A DNA stretch of 22,333 nucleotides from an uncultured Gemmatimonadota bacterium (GTDB lineage Bacteria; Gemmatimonadota; Gemmatimonadetes; Gemmatimonadales; GWC2-71-9). The first letter of the stretch is position 1, and each line of letters starts with the position of its first letter. The position numbers and the translations under genes were made by a program. The notes under the pieces are model-generated. The model ran no database searches and was not told the DNA's origin. It was given only the letters and a program-made list of their open reading frames with translations. Positions 1-6,567 of the stretch are shown piece by piece. Where the stretch lies: NCBI GenBank assembly GCA_937961295.1, contig CALGOK010000108.1, positions 1-22,333 on the forward strand, in the 5' to 3' direction.

Positions 1-423
1 ACGCCTCGCGACGGCAACGCGGCGACGACGTACTTGCGCGAGGCCGCGGCGATGGGGCACGGGCAGGCCACGATGACCCTCGCGTTCCGACTCGAGAACG
101 GCGCGGGCATGCGGCGCGACTACGACGAGGCGGCGCTCTGGTACCGGCGCGCCGCCGATCGCGGCGACGCCACGGCGATGCTCAAGCTCGCCGACTGGAG
201 TCGGCGAGGGCGCGGGGTGGAGAAGGACGAGGCGGCGGCGGTCGACTGGTTCCGCAAGGCTGCTGACGCCGGCTCGTCGGAGGGTGCCTGGCAGGCGGCG
301 CAGGCGTACCTCGAGGGACGCGGCGTCGCGAAGGACGAGACCCAGGGAATGGCGCTGCTGCTCCGCGCGGCACAGATGGGCAACGCGCAGGCTGCCGAGG
401 AACTGCGCAAGCGCGAGGGATGA
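1..423 (+). CDS. Sel1-like repeat protein, C-terminal fragment (5' end outside window)
   Basis: The frame is open from base 1 and stops with TGA at 421-423, so only the last 140 codons are present. The visible part is made of Sel1-type (TPR-like) helical repeats of about 36 residues. The repeat signature is seen in 'AALWYRRAADRGDATAML', 'AVDWFRKAADAGSSEGAW' and 'LLRAAQMGNAQAAEEL', linked by 'GRGVEKDEAA' and 'GRGVAKDETQ' turns. Such repeats form solenoids that bind other proteins; the partner cannot be told from this fragment. A TTG at 34 is not the true start, because the repeat pattern continues upstream of it. The stop is followed within 20 bases by a large heptamer hairpin that probably serves as its terminator. 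Confidence 0.85.
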   Translation, partial: TPRDGNAATTYLREAAAMGHGQATMTLAFRLENGAGMRRDYDEAALWYRRAADRGDATAMLKLADWSRRGRGVEKDEAAAVDWFRKAADAGSSEGAWQAAQAYLEGRGVAKDETQGMALLLRAAQMGNAQAAEELRKREG

Positions 424-439
424 CGGGCGACGGGGAACT

Positions 440-516
440 GGGTGAAGGGTGAAGGGTGAAGGGGAAGGCGGCTCCATCCGGGAGCCGCCTTCCCCTTCAC
501 CCTTCACCCTTCACCC
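440..516. repeat. Perfect 36-bp inverted repeat built on GGGTGAA heptamers; bidirectional terminator candidate
   Basis: Arms 440-475 and 481-516 are exact reverse complements with a 5-nt loop (476-480). The outer part of each arm is three copies of a 7-bp unit (GGGTGAA, or CCCTTCA on the other side). The inner part is a GC-rich core, GGAAGGCGGCTCC. Degenerate copies of the unit run on to about 536. The element lies between the ends of the plus-strand Sel1 gene and the minus-strand tRNA-Pro, so it could stop transcription from both sides. No T-run follows on either strand, so termination is inference from the hairpin and its position. Confidence 0.8.
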
Positions 517-540
517 TTCACCGTTACCCTTCACGTTCAG

Positions 541-614
541 TCGGGACGGCGGGATTTGAACCCGCGACCCCTGCAACCCCATTGCAGTGCGCTACCGGAC
601 TGCGCTACGTCCCG
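541..614 (-). tRNA. tRNA-Pro(GGG)
   Basis: Read on the minus strand, the 7-bp acceptor stem CGGGACG (614-608) pairs with CGTCCCG (548-542). The D arm is AGCGCAGTCCGGTAGCGC. The anticodon stem CTGCA/TGCAG encloses the loop ATGGGGT, giving anticodon GGG, and the T arm GCGGG TTCAAAT CCCGC is canonical. The discriminator A is at 541. No CCA is encoded after it, so the end must be added by the CCA-adding enzyme. The gene has its own promoter and its 3' end faces the heptamer hairpin. Confidence 0.95.
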
Positions 615-628
615 GAGACCGGAACCCG

Positions 629-657
629 AAGGTAGCCGGGGCATCGGAGCCGGGCAA
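629..657 (-). promoter_or_regulatory. Promoter of tRNA-Pro
   Basis: On the minus strand TTGCCC (657-652) is followed after 17 nt by TACCTT (634-629). The tRNA begins 14 nt downstream of the -10 box. Spacing and boxes fit a sigma-70-type promoter. It lies wholly in the gap between the tRNA and the divergent hydrolase gene. Confidence 0.6.
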
Positions 658-691
658 CTGCATCCACTCGCACCCGGGACAGCACGCGATC

Positions 692-1366
692 ATGGCTGAA
701 GCACTCGAATACTCCATGCACGAGGGAGCCCCGGAGGGCGCGGTGCTGGTGCTCCTCCATGGCCGGGGCGCCGACGAGGGTGACTTGCTGCCGGTGGGCC
801 GGATGATCGCCGAGGATGCCACGGTGGTGACGCCCCGTGCCCCCTTCCCCGCGGCGCCCTGGGGCTACGGACCGGGGTGGGCGTGGTACCGATTCCTGCA
901 GGGGACCACCCCCGAGCCGGAGTCCTTCGCGGCCGGCCAGGCCCGGCTGGGAGAGTTCCTTGCCGGGATCCGGGACGTACTCGGCCGGCCGGACGCGCCG
1001 CTCCTGGTGGGCGGGTTCTCGCAGGGCGGCACGTCCTCGCTGGCCTGGGCGCTCCAGCATCCGGGAACCGCGGTGGGGATCCTCGTATTCTCCGGATTCC
1101 TCGCCGACCATCCGACGATCCGGGCGACCGCGGAGACCGTGGGCACCACGCCGATCTGGTGGGGACACGGCACCGCCGATCCGGCGATCCCGTTCGTCCA
1201 CGCCGAATCCGGCTGGCGCGCCCTCGAGGCGGCCGGCGCCGATCTCGAGCGCCACGCCTATGAGGGCGCGGGCCACACGATCACCCAGGAGGAACTGCGG
1301 CACGCGGCGGCGTTCGTGCGGAGGGTCGCGACGGGCGAGGAGCGAGGGGTGAAGGGCGGTGCGTGA
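692..1366 (+). CDS. Phospholipase/carboxylesterase-type alpha/beta hydrolase
   Basis: A 224-residue cytosolic serine hydrolase. The fold is supported by the oxyanion segment LLHGRGADEGD (about 21-31), the nucleophile elbow GGFSQGG with Ser110, the acid in GHGTADPAIP (Asp163) and the catalytic His195 in EGAGHT. Size and motif order fit the phospholipase/carboxylesterase (YpfH/EstB-like) family, which hydrolyses short-chain esters; the natural substrate is unknown. I chose ATG 692, because the frame further upstream runs into tRNA-Pro. I see no Shine-Dalgarno in front of 692. The last residues (ATGEERGVKGG) are encoded by the left arm of an inverted repeat, so the C-terminal tail is probably not functional. 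Confidence 0.85.
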   Translation: MAEALEYSMHEGAPEGAVLVLLHGRGADEGDLLPVGRMIAEDATVVTPRAPFPAAPWGYGPGWAWYRFLQGTTPEPESFAAGQARLGEFLAGIRDVLGRPDAPLLVGGFSQGGTSSLAWALQHPGTAVGILVFSGFLADHPTIRATAETVGTTPIWWGHGTADPAIPFVHAESGWRALEAAGADLERHAYEGAGHTITQEELRHAAAFVRRVATGEERGVKGGA

Positions 1367-1416
1367 GCAGGGTTCGGCGTTCGGGACACCGCGCGCTTGG
1401 CCCCTCGCTCGTCGCC
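1334..1416. repeat. Imperfect 16-bp inverted repeat spanning the hydrolase stop codon
   Basis: Arms 1334-1349 and 1401-1416 match as reverse complements at 15 of 16 positions and carry the GAGCGAGGGG / CCCCTCGCTC motif. This is the same sequence style as the CCCCTCG heptamers at 13383 and 13760-13831. The left arm is coding (hydrolase C-terminus) and the right arm is intergenic. The 51-bp loop is too long for an efficient terminator. Confidence 0.5.
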
Positions 1417-1428
1417 TCCAATGCAAGA

Positions 1429-1453
1429 CGCCCCGCCAAACTCCGGCGGGGCG
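1429..1453 (-). terminator. Intrinsic terminator of the tRNA-Leu/tRNA-Thr unit
   Basis: A 9-bp GC stem, CGCCCCGCC (1429-1437) with GGCGGGGCG (1445-1453), has a 7-nt loop and lies 24 bp past the tRNA-Thr 3' end. Read on the minus strand it is followed by TCTTGCATT, a weak T-rich tail. The plus-strand side has no T-run, so it most likely serves the tRNAs. Confidence 0.7.
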
Positions 1454-1477
1454 CTGCGATGTCTGGTGCTCGAGGAG

Positions 1478-1549
1478 AGCCACTGGTCGGATTTGAACCG
1501 ACGACCGCTCGATTACGAATCGAGTGCTCTACCCCTGAGCTACAGTGGC
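1478..1549 (-). tRNA. tRNA-Thr(CGT)
   Basis: Minus-strand acceptor stem GCCACTG (1549-1543) pairs with CAGTGGC (1485-1479), and the discriminator position is 1478. The anticodon stem CTCGA/TCGAG encloses TTCGTAA, giving anticodon CGT. The T arm GTCGG TTCAAAT CCGAC is canonical. No CCA is encoded. It lies 19 bp downstream of tRNA-Leu, with no promoter-like boxes between them, so both are probably cut from one precursor. Confidence 0.95.
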
Positions 1550-1568
1550 GAACGGCGGGGCCTGCGCA

Positions 1569-1650
1569 TGCCCTGGCGCGGATTCGAACCGCGACGCCTT
1601 TCGGCACTACCCCCTCAAGATAGCGTGTCTACCAGTTTCACCACCAGGGC
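1569..1650 (-). tRNA. tRNA-Leu(GAG)
   Basis: This 82-nt class II tRNA has acceptor stem GCCCTGG (1650-1644) paired with CCAGGGC (1576-1570). The anticodon stem CTATC/GGTAG (with one T-G pair) encloses TTGAGGG, giving anticodon GAG. A variable stem TGCC GAAA GGC(G) follows, which is typical of leucine tRNAs. The T arm is GCGG TTCGAAT CCGC. No CCA is encoded. It is the first gene of the Leu-Thr unit. Confidence 0.95.
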
Positions 1651-1662
1651 GCGGCGGGCGAT

Positions 1663-1692
1663 AACATACCCACCGCGCCCCCCCGGGGTCAA
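1663..1692 (-). promoter_or_regulatory. Promoter of the tRNA-Leu/tRNA-Thr unit, -35 box over the upstream stop codon
   Basis: On the minus strand TTGACC (1692-1687) is followed after 18 nt by TATGTT (1668-1663), and tRNA-Leu starts 12 nt further on. The TGA inside TTGACC is the stop codon (1691-1689) of the outer membrane protein gene. The same stop/-35 fusion occurs before tRNA-His. Confidence 0.7.
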
Positions 1693-2315
1693 CGCCGCCG
1701 ACCGCCGGTCTGGAAGGTGATCTGGCCGCCAATGTTGAGGACCCGCTCGGTCAGGGTCGGCTCGTCGCGACGGGTGAACGACCCCTGGTAGAGCTCGATC
1801 GAGGGGCCGATCGCCAGCGACCTGGAGAGCTGCACCTCGTAGCCCGCTCCCACCGTCCAGGCGAACCCGGTCTCCGCCGTCCGCGCCCCGTTGAAGAAGT
1901 CGATCGCGCTCTCGGCATAACCACCGCCGGCCTTCAGGAAGAGGCCACCATCCCGCAGCGGGTAGAACTGGATCACGCCCAGCACCGCGCCGAAGGTCTC
2001 ATCGCCCTCGGCCGTCTCGGCCCCCCAGCCGAACAGCTCGCCGCCGACCCGGACGTAGGGGTCGGGGGTGCCACCGAGACGGAGGGTCAGGGTCGGCTTG
2101 GTGAGGGGCTCGCTGAAGCCGGACTCGTCGGAGAACTTGAACTGCTCCCGGCCCGCACCGACACCGCCCTGCAGGTAGAACCCGCCGCGCAGCGCCGGCT
2201 CCTCGAGGACCACCAGGCCGCGGTCGCGGTCGCGACGATCCTGCGCCGTCGCGTCGGTGGGAAGGCCGGCAGCGATGGCGACGGCAAGGGTGGACACGGC
2301 AAACAGGGTACGCAT
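1689..2315 (-). CDS. Outer-membrane beta-barrel-type protein
   Basis: A 208-residue exported protein. The N-terminus MRTLFAVSTLAVAIAAGLPT with a DATAQ end is a typical signal peptide, with likely cleavage after residue 25. The mature part alternates polar and hydrophobic residues in glycine-rich strands such as RGGFYLQGGVGAG, DPYVRVGGELFGWG, GGLFLKAGGGYAES and FAWTVGAGYEVQLS, as expected for a small 8-stranded barrel of the OmpA/OMP_b-brl style. It ends in GGRRR and not in the usual terminal aromatic, which is unusual for a Bam substrate. ATG 2315 is preferred because GAGGAG lies 9 nt upstream; an in-frame start 21 nt further up would lengthen the signal peptide for no reason. Function is unknown. 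Confidence 0.75.
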   Translation of the reverse strand: MRTLFAVSTLAVAIAAGLPTDATAQDRRDRDRGLVVLEEPALRGGFYLQGGVGAGREQFKFSDESGFSEPLTKPTLTLRLGGTPDPYVRVGGELFGWGAETAEGDETFGAVLGVIQFYPLRDGGLFLKAGGGYAESAIDFFNGARTAETGFAWTVGAGYEVQLSRSLAIGPSIELYQGSFTRRDEPTLTERVLNIGGQITFQTGGRRR

Positions 2316-2484
2316 CGGGAAGATCTCCTCGGGCAACGGTCAGGGTCGGTCATCGGTGCGGTGGTTCCGCTGCCCTGATCATGAGCAGGGGACGTACCAG
2401 TCGGCTATCTTCCACACCAGCAATGACTTGGCACGCTTCGGTCGGGTCGGTTCCCGGGCCGGGTGTCCCTCTGGAGGGTCACTG

Positions 2485-3210
2485 ATGTCCACTTTCCGTC
2501 GCGCCGCGGTGCTGGTGCTGATTGTTGCGCTTGCGGCCGTCGCGGTGCGGCTCGGCATCTGGCAGCTCGACCGATTGGAGGAGCGCCGGGCGCGAAACGC
2601 GATCGAGCTCGCTGCGCGGGCCCTGCCAGCGATCGACCTCGATGCGGTCACCCCAGGCGACTCGCAGCTGGTCGGGCGCCGCATCACCGCGACGGGTGCA
2701 TTCCTCGCTGGCGAACAGCTGCGCCTCCGCAGCCGGGTGCACCGCGAGGCGCCGGGGGTGCACGTCGTGACCCCGTTCCGGGTGGCCGGGAGCGGCGCCC
2801 TGCTCTGGGTCCTGCGCGGCTTTGCCCATGCTGCCGACGGCACCAACCCCATCGCGATCGAGCCGCCCGAGCAGGGCGTCGTCACGGTGCGCGGGGTGAT
2901 GGCGGCGTTTCCCGTGACCGGCGACGGCGGACGCCCGGTCGCCATGGCCGGCGACACCACGTGGCAGCGGCTCGACTCGGCGATGGCGATGGCACGACTT
3001 CCCGGCGGGTACGCGGGCTTCCTCTACCTCGAGGGCGGCGAGTCCGGGCCGGGACGACTGGCGGCCGTGGAGCCACCCACCCTCGACGAGGGCCCCCACC
3101 TCTCCTACGCGATCCAGTGGTTCGGGATCGCGGTGGCGATCGCCGCCTTCGCGTTCATCGTGCTGCGGCGAGGCGAGCGCTCGTCCGTTCCGCCTCCCGC
3201 AGCACCCTGA
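2485..3210 (+). CDS. SURF1 family protein (cytochrome c oxidase assembly)
   Basis: A 241-residue inner membrane protein that assists heme a insertion or assembly of aa3-type cytochrome oxidase. The two-transmembrane SURF1 layout is clear. TM1 is at about 7-23 and is followed by the conserved [15 protein letters not shown] (24-38). A periplasmic domain follows, then the signature HLSYAIQWF (205-213) and TM2 (214-227). ATG 2485 has GGAGGG 6 nt upstream. A TATCTT box at about 2405 could be the -10 of its promoter. It fits functionally with heme A synthase at 15652, although the two are not in one operon. Its last 56 bases overlap the end of the convergent dipeptidase gene; that tail codes for a non-conserved PPPAAP end. 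Confidence 0.9.
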   Translation: MSTFRRAAVLVLIVALAAVAVRLGIWQLDRLEERRARNAIELAARALPAIDLDAVTPGDSQLVGRRITATGAFLAGEQLRLRSRVHREAPGVHVVTPFRVAGSGALLWVLRGFAHAADGTNPIAIEPPEQGVVTVRGVMAAFPVTGDGGRPVAMAGDTTWQRLDSAMAMARLPGGYAGFLYLEGGESGPGRLAAVEPPTLDEGPHLSYAIQWFGIAVAIAAFAFIVLRRGERSSVPPPAAP

Positions 3211-4360
3211 GCGCGTTCCCGCCAGCGAGCTGGAGCAGCTCGGCTTCGGTCCAGCCGCGCCGGATCAGCTCGGCGAACAGCAGCGGATAGCCGCTCACGT
3301 CCTCCATCCCCACGGGGAGCTCGGAGGTGCCGTCGTAGTCGCCGCCGATGGCGACGTGGTCGATGCCGGCGATGCGCCGTACGTGCTCGATGTGATCCGC
3401 AAGCTCCGCCACGGTGGCTGACGGCCTCGGGTTCGCCTCGCGCCATGCGCGCATGGCGGCGCGCCGCTCCTCCTCCGGCATCCCTCGCGCCGCCATCGCT
3501 TCCCCGGTCGAGTCCGCGATGCGGCCCCAGTCGGCCAACGGCTGCGAGATGAAGCTGCCCACGAACGTGACCATCACGATGCCGCCGTTGGCGGGCAGCC
3601 GCGCCAGGATCGAGTCGGGGACGTTGCGCGGCACGTCGGTGAGCGCGCGCGCCGAGGAATGCGAGAAGATCACCGGCGCCGCGGTGGCATCGAGGGCATC
3701 CGACATCGTGCCGGGCGAGGCGTGACTCAGGTCGACGAGCATGCCGAGCCGGTTCATCTCGCGCACCACCTCGCGGCCGAAGTCGGTGAGGCCGCCGTGA
3801 CGTGCCTCGTCGAGTGCGGCGTCGGCCCAGTCGAGGGTGACGTTGTGGGTGAGCGTCATGTATCGCACACCGAGGGCGTGGTACATGCGCAGCGCGCCGA
3901 GCGAGTTCTCAAGCGCGTGGCCACCCTCCATGCCGAGCAGCGAGGCCACCTTGCCGGCGGCACGGATCCGCTCGACGTCGTCCGCGGTGAGCGCCAGCTC
4001 GAGCTCGTCGGGATACATCGCGATCAGGCGGTGGGCAATGTCAATCTGTTCCAGCTGCACCCGGGCGTAGCCCGAGTCGGCAATCTCGCCGGGGATGTAC
4101 ACCGACCAGAACTGCGCCCCCACCCCGCCGGCGCGCAGGCGGGCGAAGTCGGTCTGCCCGGGCGCGGGCGTCCGCAGCGGATACTTCGCCACGTCCATCT
4201 GCGAAATGGGATTGGTGCGGATCTCCCACGGCAGGTCGTTGTGGCCGTCGATGATCGGCCGGTCGGCCAGGAGCTCGTGCGCGTGGCGGAGCGCCGCATC
4301 GTCCTGGGCGTGGAGCGCGGCGGGAGCAAGCAGCAGGACAACGGCCATCGCAGGGCGCAT
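3155..4360 (-). CDS. Secreted membrane-dipeptidase family peptidase (M19)
   Basis: A 401-residue zinc dipeptidase of the renal dipeptidase/amidohydrolase fold. It has a short signal peptide ([19 protein letters not shown]), so it acts outside the cytoplasm. Expected metal and active-site residues are present: His40 and Asp42 in IDGHNDLPW, Glu145 in [10 protein letters not shown], His213 in [11 protein letters not shown], His234 in FSHSSAR, and Asp341 in AIGGDYDG. The family cleaves dipeptides, often with a broad or D-residue-tolerant C-terminal side; which one applies here is not visible. The start is only 3 nt past the stop of the upstream truncated phosphatase ORF, so translation is probably coupled. 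The last 56 bases overlap SURF1 in antisense. Confidence 0.92.
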   Translation of the reverse strand: MRPAMAVVLLLAPAALHAQDDAALRHAHELLADRPIIDGHNDLPWEIRTNPISQMDVAKYPLRTPAPGQTDFARLRAGGVGAQFWSVYIPGEIADSGYARVQLEQIDIAHRLIAMYPDELELALTADDVERIRAAGKVASLLGMEGGHALENSLGALRMYHALGVRYMTLTHNVTLDWADAALDEARHGGLTDFGREVVREMNRLGMLVDLSHASPGTMSDALDATAAPVIFSHSSARALTDVPRNVPDSILARLPANGGIVMVTFVGSFISQPLADWGRIADSTGEAMAARGMPEEERRAAMRAWREANPRPSATVAELADHIEHVRRIAGIDHVAIGGDYDGTSELPVGMEDVSGYPLLFAELIRRGWTEAELLQLAGGNALRVLREAERTSARLAAAR

Positions 4361-4363
4361 CGG

Positions 4364-4768
4364 TCAGGACCTCGGGTCGCCGACGACCTCGGCCAGCGGC
4401 CGGCCGTCGAGCGGTTCGGTGAGGGTGATGCCGAGCAGCTCGGCAAGGGTGGGTGCAAGAGGAACCACATCCACGCGGCGATCGACGCGGCGCCGGGAGA
4501 CTCCGGGTGCCGCCATCGGTATGCGCATGTCGGCGTTGCGGAACAGCGGAACCGCCGCGCGACCAACGGGTAGGATGGCCCCGCGGTCCCTGCAGGAGGC
4601 CGACCGGCGCTCGAGGAGCTCGGGGCGCACCTGGTCGATCGTCAGGTGTACCACCAGGCGGATCCCCGGCCCCGGTTGCTGGCCGGCCAGCGCCACCGGC
4701 AGGACGAGGAGCAACACCAGACCGGGCAGCCGACGGCGGATGCGGGTGGTGCTCGCATTGGGGTTCAT
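4364..4768 (-). pseudogene. Internally deleted PafA-like alkaline phosphatase/phosphodiesterase remnant
   Basis: The 134-codon frame begins like a full alkaline-phosphatase-superfamily protein. It has a signal peptide (LPGLVLLLVLPVALAG, about 14-29) followed by RLVVHLTIDQVRPELLER (37-54), the metal-site strand 'hhhIDQhRPDYL'. It ends like one too: DMRIPMAAPGVSRRRVDRRVD, then VPLAPTLAELLGI and LDGRPL, the conserved C-terminus with the 'APTLA.LLGI' motif. Full members have over 500 residues. Here about 15-20 unrelated residues join the two ends, so the core, including the remaining metal ligands, is missing. The deletion keeps the frame and the ORF still runs to 3 nt before the dipeptidase ATG. 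It is most likely inactive; a short product may still be made and serve translational coupling. Confidence 0.6.
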
Positions 4769-4786
4769 CGCAGAGGAAGCATAGTA

Positions 4787-4801
4787 TTGTCACGGCGACA
4801 A
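4787..4801. promoter_or_regulatory. Candidate operator TTGTC-N5-GACAA in the divergent promoter
   Basis: A 15-bp dyad lies in the 55-bp gap between the phosphatase remnant (minus) and the Fur-type gene (plus). Its position 22 bp before the regulator's ATG suits autoregulation. The sequence is not a classical Fur, Zur or PerR box, so binding by this regulator is a guess. Confidence 0.3.
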
Positions 4802-4823
4802 CTCCCACCCCGGTGGAGGTGGC

Positions 4824-5195
4824 ATGGAACGACAGACCCGGCAGCGTGGCGCCATCCGGCGAGCCTTCCAGCGCGCGGGCCGTCCGCTGTCGCCGGCCGA
4901 GGTCCTGGCCGACGCGCGTCGCGATGTCGGCGGGCTCGGCATCGCGACCGTGTATCGCAACATCCGCGCGCTCCTCGACGAGGGCTGGCTCGTCGCGGTC
5001 GACCTGCCCGGCGAGGCCTCGCGCTACGAGCTTGCGGGGCGCGAGCACCATCACCACTTTCGTTGCCGGCGGTGCGAGCAGGTGTACGACGTGGACTGCA
5101 CCGTGGGCTCGCTTGAAGCCGCCGTCCCGAAGGGGTTCCAGCTCGAGCGGCACGACATCGTGCTGCACGGCACCTGCGACACCTGCGCCAGCTGA
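4824..5195 (+). CDS. Fur-family metal/peroxide-responsive repressor
   Basis: A 123-residue regulator of the Fur superfamily. The N-terminal winged helix contains the recognition-helix signature GIATVYRNIRALLDEG (39-54). The dimerization half contains HHHHF (75-79), then CRRC (81-84) and CDTC (118-121), the two CXXC pairs that hold structural zinc. Members sense Fe, Zn, Mn or peroxide. The sequence does not settle which, but two intact CXXC pairs are common in Zur- and PerR-like branches. GGAGG lies 6 nt before ATG 4824. It is the first gene of a three-gene plus-strand unit with copD-like and marR-like genes (gaps of 6 and 10 nt). Confidence 0.9.
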   Translation: MERQTRQRGAIRRAFQRAGRPLSPAEVLADARRDVGGLGIATVYRNIRALLDEGWLVAVDLPGEASRYELAGREHHHHFRCRRCEQVYDVDCTVGSLEAAVPKGFQLERHDIVLHGTCDTCAS

Positions 5196-5201
5196 GGGAT
5201 C

Positions 5202-6122
5202 TTGGCGGCAATCGCCTATCCCGTTGTCCGGGGACTCATCCTGTTCACCCTGCTCGCCCTCGTCGGGACGGTCGTGGCCGCCCGGCTGGTGGCGCGCTCG
5301 GGTGTCGGCACCCTCGGGTCCCCCGCGATCGTGATCGACGGGTGGCTCCGGCGACTGCCGGGCCTGCTCGCCTGGTTCCTGCTCACCCTCTCACTGCTGC
5401 GCGGCGGGTTGCAGCTGCTCGCCTTCAGCGACCCCGGCATGCCGATCGACAACGCGCTGGCGGTCGCGGTGCTGACCGTGGGACCCTGGGGCACCGGCTG
5501 GATGGTGCAGACCGCGGCCGCCTTCATCCTGCTGGCGCTGTCGTGGCTGCTCCGGCGCGACGCCACGCGGCTGCAATGGACCGTGGCCCTGATGACCGGG
5601 ATCCTGATCGTGGCCCAGTCCGGGATGGGCCACGGCGTCGAGGACTTCTGGCGGCCGGCACTGCTCGGTCGCGCCACCCACGCGGCACACCTCCTCGGCG
5701 GCGGCCTGTGGGTGGGCACGCTGATGGTGCTGGCGCTCGCGGTGATCCCTTCACTCCAGGGCGCAGCCGCCCGACCGGTGCTCGCCGACATCATCCGGCG
5801 CTTCTCGGTGCATGCGCGCACCGGCGCGCTGCTGGTGGTCGCCAGCGGGGTGGTGGCCACGCTCACCTACACCGCCTCGCTCAACGACCTCTGGTCGAGC
5901 ACCTGGGGTTGGCTGCTGCTCGCGAAGCTTGCCGGATTCCTCGGAATTGCTGCCCTCGGCTGGTTCAACTGGCGCATCCTCACGCCCCGGCTCACCGCCG
6001 GTGATCGACCGGCGGCATCGCAGCTGCGCCTCGCCGTGGCGATCGAGGTCGCCGTGGCGATCGCGGTGCTCGGCCTCACCGCCGTGCTGGTGGCGGTGGA
6101 ACTCCCGGTGACCGCCGGGTGA
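5202..6122 (+). CDS. CopD-family copper-resistance/transport membrane protein
   Basis: A 306-residue polytopic membrane protein. About eight hydrophobic helices are visible, for example PVVRGLILFTLLALVGTVVA, LPGLLAWFLLTLSLL, WMVQTAAAFILLALSWLL, LLGGGLWVGTLMVLALAVI and LLLAKLAGFLGIAALGWFNW. The segment ATHAAHLLGGGLWVGTL and the later RFSVHARTGALLVVASGVV with LLLAKLAG match the CopD domain, where histidines in the helices are thought to bind copper. I take TTG 5202 as the start because GAGGGA lies just before it and no ATG/GTG precedes the first helix. The start is 6 nt past the Fur-type stop, so the two are probably coregulated. Confidence 0.82.
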   Translation: MAAIAYPVVRGLILFTLLALVGTVVAARLVARSGVGTLGSPAIVIDGWLRRLPGLLAWFLLTLSLLRGGLQLLAFSDPGMPIDNALAVAVLTVGPWGTGWMVQTAAAFILLALSWLLRRDATRLQWTVALMTGILIVAQSGMGHGVEDFWRPALLGRATHAAHLLGGGLWVGTLMVLALAVIPSLQGAAARPVLADIIRRFSVHARTGALLVVASGVVATLTYTASLNDLWSSTWGWLLLAKLAGFLGIAALGWFNWRILTPRLTAGDRPAASQLRLAVAIEVAVAIAVLGLTAVLVAVELPVTAG

Positions 6123-6132
6123 CGGCGTTGCC

Positions 6133-6567
6133 ATGAGCGACCCGGCGGAGTCCCTGGCCGAGGTGATGCTGACCTTCGCCCGCGCGCTGCGGACCCGTCA
6201 CGGCGAACTGCTCGCCGCGCACGGCCTGCATCCCGGACAGGATGCCCTGCTGCGGCTGGTCTGGGACGAGCCCGGACTGCGGCAGGCCGAGCTGGCGAGG
6301 CGGCTCGCGATCGAGCCGCCGACGGTGACCCGGATGGTGCGGCGGATGGAGCGCGGCGGATTGCTCGAGCGCCGCAAGGATCGCGACGACGCCCGCGCGG
6401 TGCGGATCCATCCCACGCCGCGCTCGCGCCTGCTGGAGGTGATGATCCGGCGAAGCTGGGCCGATCTCGACGCGGAACTAATGGCGAGCGTGGGACCAGA
6501 GGAAGCCGAGCGGCTCAGGCACCTCGTTGCGGCGGCGACTCGCCGACTGCGACAGGATCCGGAGTGA
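6133..6567 (+). CDS. MarR-family transcriptional regulator
   Basis: A 144-residue winged-helix regulator. The core GLHPGQDALLRLVWDEPG, then LRQAELARRLAIEPPTVTRM (recognition helix), then ERGGLLERRKDRDDARAV (wing with the conserved DxRA) is diagnostic for MarR. Helices on both ends form the dimer interface. The effector is unknown. It begins 10 nt after the CopD-like gene and has only a weak ribosome site, consistent with coupling. Its last 53 bases overlap in antisense the end of the hydroxyproline dehydrogenase alpha gene. Because it is convergent to that operon, it is not obviously its regulator, though it may act in trans. Confidence 0.88.
   Translation: MSDPAESLAEVMLTFARALRTRHGELLAAHGLHPGQDALLRLVWDEPGLRQAELARRLAIEPPTVTRMVRRMERGGLLERRKDRDDARAVRIHPTPRSRLLEVMIRRSWADLDAELMASVGPEEAERLRHLVAAATRRLRQDPE

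Noticed and set aside
440..536. CRISPR-like array in the GGGTGAA repeats
   Set aside because: The unit is 7 bp, is tandem without spacers and lies in a palindrome; no cas genes are nearby.
587..691. N-terminal extension of the esterase into the tRNA-Pro region
   Set aside because: It would make the tRNA gene and its promoter coding on the other strand and adds unconserved residues; ATG 692 fits the family start.
3659..4573. A 304-codon plus-strand frame antisense to the dipeptidase and phosphatase remnant
   Set aside because: No motif and no ribosome site; it is a shadow of the dipeptidase gene.
4787..4801. A classical Fur box before the Fur-type gene
   Set aside because: The dyad TTGTC-N5-GACAA does not match the GATAATGATAATCATTATC-type box; it is kept only as a generic operator candidate.
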